Below, in pieces: positions 57,141 to 64,000 of a DNA stretch of 64,000 nucleotides. How positions within the stretch are numbered: position 1 is the first letter of the stretch; every line of letters starts with the position of its first letter. A model generated the notes under the pieces. The model ran no database searches and was not told the DNA's origin. It saw only the letters and a program-made list of their open reading frames with translations. The position numbers and the translations under genes are program-made. The stretch comes from Paractinoplanes tereljensis (lineage in GTDB: Bacteria; Actinomycetota; Actinomycetes; Mycobacteriales; Micromonosporaceae): positions 62,001 to 126,000 of the forward strand of contig NZ_BOMY01000033.1 of NCBI RefSeq assembly GCF_016862435.1, read 5' to 3'.

Positions 57141-60100
57141 ATGACGCCCGAAACAGCCACCGAGTCGACACGGGCCGCACTGCGGGCCTGGCGCGACGGC
57201 CTGGTGAACCTCGACGCCGGCAACCGGATGATCAACTTCCGGCGGTCCGAGACGGGCATGGTGGAGATCGGCGGGCCGCCGCCGGGGGTGATCGTCGGCG
57301 CGCTGCGCTCGGGCGGTGAGCACGGCTTCGCCGGTGAGGGCGAGTTCTTCCGCACCGGCCTGGACCCGCAGGCGCTCGGCACCGTGCTGCGCCGGCTCAT
57401 GCGCAAGGCCCGGCAGGACTTCCTCGACCGGGGTGTCGACGCGCTGCACCTGGCCATCGGCATGCTGCACTGGCGGGACGAGGAGGGCGCCTCGTACGGC
57501 AGCCCGCTCCTGTTGCTGCCGGTCGAGCTGACCGCGGCCGGCCCGGCCGACCTGCCGAAACTGCGCGGCCGCGACGACGACCCGGTGGTCAACCCGGCCC
57601 TGGTGCTGCGGTTGCGGCTGCTCGGCATCGAGCTGCCGGCCGTCGAGTCGCTCGCCGACCTGGACCTGGCCGAATTCCTCACCCGGGTGCGCGCGGCCAC
57701 CGCCGGCCGGGACGGCTGGCGGGTCGACGAGACCGTGCTGCTGTCCACCTTCAGCTTCCACAAGGAGGCGATGTACCGGGACCTGCACGACAACGAGGAC
57801 CGGATCCTGGCCCACCCGGTGATCCAGAACCTGGCGTCGCTCGACGGCGAACCGGGCTTCGCGCCGATCACCGCCGCCGACGTCGACCGGCTGGCCCCGC
57901 CCGAACAGGCGCCGCTGGTCCTGGACGCGGACGCGTCCCAGCGGGCCGGCATCGCGGCGGCCACCGCGGGGCACAGCTTCGTGCTGGACGGCCCGCCCGG
58001 CACCGGCAAGTCGCAGACGATCGCCAACATGATCGGCTGCCTGCTGCACGCCGGCAAACGGGTCCTGTTCGTCTCCGAGAAGGTGGCCGCGCTCGAGGTG
58101 GTGCGCAACCGGCTCGCCGACGCCGGCCTCGACGACTACCTCCTCGAACTGCACAGCCACAAGGCGACCCGCAAGGAGGTGGCCCGCGGCCTGGCCGCGG
58201 CGGTGGACAAGCCACCGGCCGTTCCGGCCACCCACAAGGCAGGCGGTGCGCAAGCTTCCCGCGAGGCCCTTTCCGCGTACGCCGAGGCGATGAACGAGGT
58301 ACGGGAACCGCTCGGCGCCAGCCTGCACGACATCCTCGGCCGCTGCGCCGAACTCGCCGACGCCCCCGCCGCACCCGCGCCCGAGCCGGTCACCCTGACC
58401 CCGGACACGCTCGGTCAGGTGCGCGAGGCCGCCGACCAGCTGGCCCGGTCGTGGCGGCCGGCCGCGCTCGGCGACGACTTCGCCTGGCGCGAGGTCACCG
58501 AACGCGACCCGCTCGACGGCCGGCTGCAGCGGGCCGAGCACGCCCTGCGCGAACTGTCCGGCGCGGCCGGTCGCAACGCCGCCCTGGCCGCCGCGTTCGG
58601 CCTGGCCCGGCCGTCCGGCGCGGCCGCGCTAGCGGCCCTCGCCGAGCACGCCGCCCGGCGCCCGGCCGGCGTGGACGACGACTGGCTGACCACGGCCAGC
58701 CTGCGCCCGGTGCGCAAGGCCGCCACCGAGCGCGGCCGGCGGCTGGCCGGGGTGCGGCAGGCCCGCGAGGCGGTCCGGGCCGCGGCCGGAGTGGAGTGGG
58801 ACGACCTGCCCGCCCCCGGCGACGTGCCGCCGGTGAAGCGGGCCGAGACCCGGCCGGCCGCCGCCGACCTCGGGCCGCTGACCGCCGAGGCCGCCGCCGG
58901 GCTGGCCCGCCGGTTCGACGACGACGCCACCCTGCTCGAGGAGCGGATGCGGGACGTCACCCGGATCACCTCGGCGCTGACCCTGCCCGCGGCCGGGACG
59001 TTCGCCGACGTGGCCCGGGCGGTGGCGATCTGCGAGCTGGGCGGGCGGGCCAACCGGCCGGAACCGTACTGGTTCGGCGCCGGGGTGCTGGCCAAGGCCA
59101 ACGCCGCCACGGCCGCGCTGCGCCGGGGCGTGGAGGCGCTCACCGCCGCCGAGGGGCAGGCCCGCCGGTACTTCCACGAGTCGATCCTGGACCAGCCGGT
59201 CGAGCAGCTGTCCGACCGGCTCACCCGGGTGCACCGGGGGCTGTTCCGCAAGCTGTTCGGCGCGTACCGGCGCGACTACGAGGCGGTCGCGGCGTTCGCG
59301 CTGCCCACGATCTCCTCCTCGGACGCGGTCGCGCACCTCGGCACCGCGGTCGGCTGGCGGGCCGCGCGCCGCGAACTGGCCGCCCTGGAACAGGACCACG
59401 CCGCCGTGCTCGGCCGGTTCTGGCGCGGCGCCACCACCGACTTCACCGCGCTCAACGAGGCCCTGCAGGTCGCGGCCGAGCTGCTGCGGTGGACCCCGCC
59501 GCAGGCCGTGCCGGCGGTCATCGACCACGTCTGCGCGCCGGTGCCGGACGACGGGCTGCTGCGCGCCGGGGCCGGGGTGAACGCGGCGATCGCCCGCTGG
59601 CAGTCCACCCTGCGCCCGGCGCCCGAGGCGGCGGCCCGGCCGGAACTCGCGCAGGCCGGGGTGCGGGACGCGATCGCCTGGCTGCGCGCCAACGCCGCCC
59701 CGCTCACCGCGGCGGCCCGGCTGATCGGCGCGTACGACGAGGCCACCGGCCGTACCCTCGATTTGGCCGGCGCCGAACGCCTGGCCGGCTTGCGGCAGGC
59801 CGTCGCCGACGCGCTGGCCGGCGCGGACGGCGACGTCGACCTCGACGAGGGCGCGATCAACTGGGCCGGCACGGCCCGGGAGATCGCCACCGGCAGCGCC
59901 GACAAGCCGCTGACCGCCGCCCAGTCCGCCGCCCTCAACGCCGCCCGCCCGGCCGGCGGGCTCGCCGCCCGGGCCGCCGCCTGGACCCAGGCCCGGGACG
60001 CGGTGGTCGGCGCGTTCGGCACCGCCCGCCGGGCCGGGCTGGTCGAGGCCCTGGAGGACTACGAGCGCGGGCCGGCGCTGCTGCGGGAGCTGCGTGAGGA

Positions 60101-61832
60101 CGCCGGCGGCCAGGACGAGTGGTTCAGCCACGTGGCCGCCCGCGAGGTGCTCACCGGGTTCGGGCTGGACGCGGCCGTCGCCTACTGCGCCGACCTGAAG
60201 GTGGCGCCGGATCAGCTGCGGGCGGTTCTCGAGCGGGCGGTGCTGCGGGCCTGGACCGACGACGTGCTGCACCGCGACGAGCGCCTGCACCCGGTGCGGG
60301 CCGAGGAGCGCAGTCACCTGGTCGAGGAGTTCCGGGCGCTGGACCGGTCGCTCGTCGCGTCGGCACCGGCCCGGATCGCGGCCGTGCTCAACGAGCGCCG
60401 GGCCGCGAACCTGCCGGCCGAGGAGACGGCACTGCTGCGGCGGGAGGGCATGAAGGAGACCCGGCACCTCGCCGTACGGGATCTGATCGATCGGGCGCGG
60501 ACCGCCGTACTCGCCATGAAGCCTTGTTTTTTGATGTCGCCCCTCGCGGTCAGTCAATATCTGCCGCCGGACATCGGGTTTGATGTGGTGATCTTCGACG
60601 AGGCGTCGCAGGTCACCCCGGCCGACGCGATCAACTGCATCTACCGGGGGAGCGCGCTGGTCGCCGCCGGCGACGACAAGCAGCTGCCGCCCACCTCGTT
60701 CTTCGAGACGGTGAACGACAGCGACGTCAGCGACTTCCAGTCCATCCTGGAGCTGGCCAAGGCCAGCGGCGCCTTCCCGAGCCTGGCCCTGGCCTGGCAC
60801 TACCGCAGCCGGCACGAGGCCCTCATCGCCTTCGCCAACCAGGCCTTCTACGGCGGCCGGCTGGTCACCTTCCCGTCCGCCGACGAGCACAGCCCGGACG
60901 CCGGCGTGCACTTCATCCCGGCCGGCGGCGTCTACCGGCGCGGCACCAGCCGGGACAACCCGGTCGAGGCCGGGATCGTCGCCGAGCGGGTGGTCGCGTC
61001 GCTGACCGCCTGGCCCGACCTGTCGCTCGGCGTGGTCACCTTCTCGGTGGCCCAGGCCGAGGCGATCGAGGCCGCCCTGGACCGGGCGGCCGCTCAGCAC
61101 CCCGGCCTGATCCGGCTGCTCGACACCGACCGGCTCAACGGGTTCTTCGTCAAGAGCCTCGAGTCGGTACAGGGCGACGAACGCGACGTGATGATCTTCT
61201 CGATCGGATACGGGCACGACGAGCAGGGCCGGATCAGCACCAACTTCGGCGCGCTCAGCCGGCCCAACGGGTGGCGGCGGCTCAATGTGGCGATCACCCG
61301 GGCCCGGCAGCGGGTCGAGATCGTCTCGTCCATCCGGGCCCGCGACATCCCGGAGAGCGCCAACGAGAGCGTCCGGCACCTGGCCGCGTACCTCGATTTC
61401 GCCGAGCGCGACGGCCTGGTCCGGGCCGACGCGGCCCAGTCGCTGGGCGCGCTGGAGAAGTCGGTCCGGGCCGCGGTCGAATCCTGGGGGTACGCCGTAC
61501 ACAGTCGCATCGGGTCGGGCGGTTACCGGCTCGACCTCGGCGTGCTGCACCCGGCGCACGAGGGCTCGGTCTACGCGATCGGCATCGAGTGCGACGGCCC
61601 GATGTACCACGCCTGCCACACCGCCCGCGACCGCGACCGGCTGCGCGCCGAGGTGCTCGCCGGCCTGGGCTGGAACCTGCACCGGGTGTGGGGAACCGCC
61701 TGGTACCGCGACCGCACCGGCGAGGAGAACCGGCTACGGGCGGCGATCGAGAAGGCGGTCGCCGACACCTCGCTGCCGGCCCGCGCGCCGCACCGCAAAC
61801 CGGACCTGCTGAAGCTTCTGCCAGTTTCCTGA
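57141..61832 (+). CDS. DUF4011-type SF1 helicase with C-terminal nuclease-like domain
   Basis: 1563 residues. The N-terminal DUF4011-like part (about 1-250) starts WRDGLVNLDAGNRMINFRRS. The SF1 helicase core has Walker A VLDGPPGTGKSQTIANMIG (about 282-300), DEAS box VVIFDEASQVTPADAINCIY (about 1149-1168), AGDDKQLPPTSFF (about 1174-1186), SLESVQGDERDVMIFSIGYG and NVAITRARQRVEIVSS. A long insert (about 400-1100) separates the motifs. The C-terminal domain (about 1440-1540), with GGYRLDLGVLHP and YAIGIECDGPMYHACHTARD, looks like a DUF559/Vsr-type endonuclease. DUF4011-helicase-Vsr proteins have been described as single-gene anti-phage systems (Hhe), so a defence role is likely but not certain. 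Confidence 0.85.
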   Translation: MTPETATESTRAALRAWRDGLVNLDAGNRMINFRRSETGMVEIGGPPPGVIVGALRSGGEHGFAGEGEFFRTGLDPQALGTVLRRLMRKARQDFLDRGVDALHLAIGMLHWRDEEGASYGSPLLLLPVELTAAGPADLPKLRGRDDDPVVNPALVLRLRLLGIELPAVESLADLDLAEFLTRVRAATAGRDGWRVDETVLLSTFSFHKEAMYRDLHDNEDRILAHPVIQNLASLDGEPGFAPITAADVDRLAPPEQAPLVLDADASQRAGIAAATAGHSFVLDGPPGTGKSQTIANMIGCLLHAGKRVLFVSEKVAALEVVRNRLADAGLDDYLLELHSHKATRKEVARGLAAAVDKPPAVPATHKAGGAQASREALSAYAEAMNEVREPLGASLHDILGRCAELADAPAAPAPEPVTLTPDTLGQVREAADQLARSWRPAALGDDFAWREVTERDPLDGRLQRAEHALRELSGAAGRNAALAAAFGLARPSGAAALAALAEHAARRPAGVDDDWLTTASLRPVRKAATERGRRLAGVRQAREAVRAAAGVEWDDLPAPGDVPPVKRAETRPAAADLGPLTAEAAAGLARRFDDDATLLEERMRDVTRITSALTLPAAGTFADVARAVAICELGGRANRPEPYWFGAGVLAKANAATAALRRGVEALTAAEGQARRYFHESILDQPVEQLSDRLTRVHRGLFRKLFGAYRRDYEAVAAFALPTISSSDAVAHLGTAVGWRAARRELAALEQDHAAVLGRFWRGATTDFTALNEALQVAAELLRWTPPQAVPAVIDHVCAPVPDDGLLRAGAGVNAAIARWQSTLRPAPEAAARPELAQAGVRDAIAWLRANAAPLTAAARLIGAYDEATGRTLDLAGAERLAGLRQAVADALAGADGDVDLDEGAINWAGTAREIATGSADKPLTAAQSAALNAARPAGGLAARAAAWTQARDAVVGAFGTARRAGLVEALEDYERGPALLRELREDAGGQDEWFSHVAAREVLTGFGLDAAVAYCADLKVAPDQLRAVLERAVLRAWTDDVLHRDERLHPVRAEERSHLVEEFRALDRSLVASAPARIAAVLNERRAANLPAEETALLRREGMKETRHLAVRDLIDRARTAVLAMKPCFLMSPLAVSQYLPPDIGFDVVIFDEASQVTPADAINCIYRGSALVAAGDDKQLPPTSFFETVNDSDVSDFQSILELAKASGAFPSLALAWHYRSRHEALIAFANQAFYGGRLVTFPSADEHSPDAGVHFIPAGGVYRRGTSRDNPVEAGIVAERVVASLTAWPDLSLGVVTFSVAQAEAIEAALDRAAAQHPGLIRLLDTDRLNGFFVKSLESVQGDERDVMIFSIGYGHDEQGRISTNFGALSRPNGWRRLNVAITRARQRVEIVSSIRARDIPESANESVRHLAAYLDFAERDGLVRADAAQSLGALEKSVRAAVESWGYAVHSRIGSGGYRLDLGVLHPAHEGSVYAIGIECDGPMYHACHTARDRDRLRAEVLAGLGWNLHRVWGTAWYRDRTGEENRLRAAIEKAVADTSLPARAPHRKPDLLKLLPVS

Positions 61833-61883
61833 CACTTGACGTAGTGATCTCTGCTGTCGACTGTATTGACTCACGCAGAGTTG

Positions 61884-63290
61884 ATGTCCAGCATTGTCCG
61901 GGTGACCGTCGGAACAGGTGGGCCGGCTCACGCCGCCCCGGTCAGTTGTGTCGCCTTCCGGGCCGACGGAGGGCGTCTGGCAAGTGGCTCCCACGACCGC
62001 AGTGTCATCGTCTGGGACACCACCGACCCGGCCCGGCCGGCCATGGTGACCGAGTTCGGTCACCGGGCGGCGGCGCTGTCGGTGGCCTGGAACCCGGGCG
62101 CGGCCGACCTGCTCGCGACCGGTTCGGCCGACGGCACGGCGGCCGTGTGGCGGGTCGTCGACGACCGGCCGCCGTCGCAGATGAAGGTTCTCGGCGGACA
62201 CCCGGGCGCGGTCACCTCGGTGGCCTGGATGCCGGACGGGCAGCACCTGATCTGCCAGATCGCCGAGAACCGGGCCGCGGTGTGGAACGCGTTCGGCGAG
62301 ACCTACCTGGGCGAGCTGACCGATTGCGTACGGCTGGCGGTCAGCATCGACGGCCTGGTCGCCACCGTCGGTGCGGACGGCCTGGTCGCGGTCCGTGATC
62401 TCTGGCGTGACCCGGGCCGCATCACCTACCTGCCGGCCGCCGCCGTCGAGGACTGCGCCTGGTCCCCGGACGGTGGCACGCTCGCGCTGGCCGGGGCCGA
62501 CGGCTCGCTGGAGCTGCTGAATGCCGACCTGCTGCCGATCCGCTCGGTCCGGCTCGGCGACGCACCGCTGCGCGGCATCACCTGGTCGACCGACGGCGGC
62601 ACCATCGTGGCCGGCACCTACGACCCCGGGCTGGTCGCGCTGGACGTCGCCGGGCGTCCACAGTGGCGCAACACCGACGTACGCCTATGGCCTCGATCTT
62701 TGGCCGCCGCCGGCGGCACCGTGGCCGCCGCGACCTTCGGCGGCCGTCCCCAGTTCTTCGTGCAGTCCACCGGTCAGCCGCTCGGCGGCGGGGGCGGGCA
62801 GGCCCCGGCCGAGCCGACCGCACCCTTCCGCGGCGGCGTGGTCGCCGCCACCGGCCGGATCGTGACCGCCGGCCCGGCGGGCGAACGTCATCCGCTGTGG
62901 GAACACGACACCAGGGTGGCCGCGGTGGCGGCGGTCGGCGACCGGGTGATCGTGTCGGCCGCCTACCGCGCGGTCCGGGTCATGCTGGTGGCCGACCACG
63001 ACCTGGTCATCGAGCGCGGCATCACCCTGCACGCCCCCGAGCCGGTCAAGGCGGTCGCCGTGCTCGGCTCGCCGGAGGCTCCGGTCGTGGTGGCCGCCTC
63101 GCACGACTTCCGGCTGTTCTCCTGGACCCTCGACTGGACCGGGATGCCGGCCGGGCCCCGGCTGATCGGCGAGTTCGGGTACGGCATCGCCGCCCTCACC
63201 CGCCTCGACGACCACCGGCTGACCGCCACCGATCACCACGGCGAGATGGTCATCCTCGCTCTCGGCCCGGACGGTGCCCTCTCGGCCTGA
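61884..63290 (+). CDS. WD40 beta-propeller protein
   Basis: 468 residues from ATG 61884 (an in-frame TTG at 61866 is possible). Clear WD40 units occur in the first half: HAAPVSCVAFRADGGRLASG, SHDRSVIVWDTTDPARP, ADLLATGSADGTAAVWRVVD and PGAVTSVAWMPDGQHLICQI. Later blades are less regular (VEDCAWSPDGGTLALAGADG, FRLFSWTLDWTG). No enzyme domain or signal peptide. It follows the helicase-nuclease gene after 51 bp in the same direction and may be a recognition or scaffold partner, or independent. Confidence 0.8.
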   Translation: MSSIVRVTVGTGGPAHAAPVSCVAFRADGGRLASGSHDRSVIVWDTTDPARPAMVTEFGHRAAALSVAWNPGAADLLATGSADGTAAVWRVVDDRPPSQMKVLGGHPGAVTSVAWMPDGQHLICQIAENRAAVWNAFGETYLGELTDCVRLAVSIDGLVATVGADGLVAVRDLWRDPGRITYLPAAAVEDCAWSPDGGTLALAGADGSLELLNADLLPIRSVRLGDAPLRGITWSTDGGTIVAGTYDPGLVALDVAGRPQWRNTDVRLWPRSLAAAGGTVAAATFGGRPQFFVQSTGQPLGGGGGQAPAEPTAPFRGGVVAATGRIVTAGPAGERHPLWEHDTRVAAVAAVGDRVIVSAAYRAVRVMLVADHDLVIERGITLHAPEPVKAVAVLGSPEAPVVVAASHDFRLFSWTLDWTGMPAGPRLIGEFGYGIAALTRLDDHRLTATDHHGEMVILALGPDGALSA

Positions 63291-63296
63291 CCTTGT

Positions 63297-64000
63297 TCAC
63301 CAGGGAATCTGACCGTCGTCGTCGAAGAAAGCGCCGGTCGGGCCGTCGTCCGGCAGGGTGGCCAGATGGATCGCGATCGCCGCGCCCTGCTCCGGGGTGC
63401 GGTGGCCGCGGTAGCCGTTGAGGTCGGTCGCGGTGAAGCCCGGGCAGCCCAGGTTGATCAGGATGTTGGTGTCCTTGAGCTCCTTGGCGTACTGCACCGT
63501 CACGGCGTTGAGGAACGCCTTCGACGGGGAGTAGGCCGCCGAGATCGGCCCGACGTCACCGGTGCCGGCGGTCTGCCGGGTCAGCGAGCCCACCGTGCTG
63601 GACATGTTCACGATCCGCGGCGACGCCGACCGGCGCAGCAGCGGGAGCATCGCGTTGGTCACCCGGATCACCCCGATCACGTTGGTCTCCACCACGGCCC
63701 GCATGGTGTCCGCGCCGACCTCGGTGGGAGCCTGCGGCATGCCCCCGGTGATGCCGGCGTTGTTGACCAGCACGTCGAGCCGGCCGGCCCGCTCCTCGAT
63801 CAGCCGGGCGGCCTCGGTCGCGCTGGCGTCGTCGGTCACGTCCAGCGGCACCCCGAACGCGTCGGCGCCGCCCGCCCGCAGCTTGGCCACCGCGGACTCC
63901 CGGCGCTGCTCGTCGCGGGCGCCGACCCCGACCTGCCAGCCGAGCCGGCCGAGCCCGGCCGCGATCTCGTACCCGATGCCCTTGTTCGCGCCGGTGATCA
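63297..64000 (-). CDS. Short-chain dehydrogenase/reductase (partial, N-terminus beyond window)
   Basis: About 234 C-terminal residues are present; the frame is open to the right edge. The Rossmann motif TGANKGIGYEIAAGLGRLGW lies at the edge, followed by LDVLVNNAGITGGMPQAP, IVNMSSTVGSLTRQ, the catalytic AAYSPSKAFLNAV (YxxxK) and NLGCPGFTATDLNGY. This is a carbonyl-reductase-like SDR that uses NADP(H). Only the first few residues are missing. It converges on the WD40 gene, 6 bp apart. Confidence 0.9.
   Translation of the reverse strand, partial: ITGANKGIGYEIAAGLGRLGWQVGVGARDEQRRESAVAKLRAGGADAFGVPLDVTDDASATEAARLIEERAGRLDVLVNNAGITGGMPQAPTEVGADTMRAVVETNVIGVIRVTNAMLPLLRRSASPRIVNMSSTVGSLTRQTAGTGDVGPISAAYSPSKAFLNAVTVQYAKELKDTNILINLGCPGFTATDLNGYRGHRTPEQGAAIAIHLATLPDDGPTGAFFDDDGQIPW

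Noticed and set aside
1..64000. tRNA, rRNA, integrase, transposase or prophage genes
   Set aside because: I looked for them and saw none; the proposed defence genes are therefore not on a clearly marked mobile element within this window.

Overview
The window is a contiguous piece of a high-GC actinobacterial chromosome, most likely from Actinoplanes or another member of the Micromonosporaceae. The pointers are strong G/C bias at third codon positions, a eukaryote-type glutamine synthetase II, large MalT-like LuxR regulators, DUF6325, DUF6069, DUF7144 and Rv1733c-family proteins, a mycothiol-type DinB protein, an F420-type Ddn reductase and sugar ABC operons without an ATPase gene. I see no rRNA, tRNA, CRISPR array, transposase or phage gene. 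The genus is an inference from gene content.

Region 1 (1-31.4 kb) reads as a stress, low-oxygen or acid survival island. It holds DUF1269 and DUF6325 proteins, a GH63 + GH13 glycosidase pair, an M48 protease, HdeD, a membrane phosphodiesterase, a complete arginine deiminase operon (arcD-arcA-arcB-arcC), a P-type ATPase, several small membrane proteins, an Rv1733c homologue, a GadC-like antiporter and glutamine synthetase II. Two large MalT-like LuxR regulators lie inside it (8003-10564 and 23714-26392). Its main feature is a 17-bp dyad, TCATCCg-N3-sGGATGA, which I found ten times. Every copy lies just upstream of a gene or operon of this island, and I noticed none to the right of 30.3 kb. I propose that these sites define one regulon, comparable in gene content to the mycobacterial DosR regulon but with a different operator.

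Region 2 (31.4-34 kb) is a decayed stretch. It has a chemotaxis-receptor gene with a large internal out-of-frame deletion, an N-formylglutamate amidohydrolase, a 28-bp perfect inverted repeat, an 18-bp minisatellite and a MOSC protein.

Region 3 (34-47.6 kb) is ordinary accessory metabolism: a PAP2 membrane protein, a lipoprotein metallopeptidase, a PadR-controlled ABC exporter, and a rhamnoside-use operon (GH78 rhamnosidase, binding protein, two permeases) divergent from an AraC regulator.

Region 4 (47.6-64 kb) mixes small enzymes with likely defence genes. A two-domain TIR protein converges on a 1343-residue caspase-like/NACHT/pentapeptide/beta-propeller protein, and both stop codons lie in one CTAG palindrome. 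After a MerR/old-yellow-enzyme pair and a TspO gene comes a 1563-residue DUF4011-type helicase-nuclease followed by a WD40 protein. The window ends in a truncated SDR gene. Several genes in regions 2-4 show a TANNNT hexamer 5-7 nt before the start codon, suggesting leaderless transcripts.
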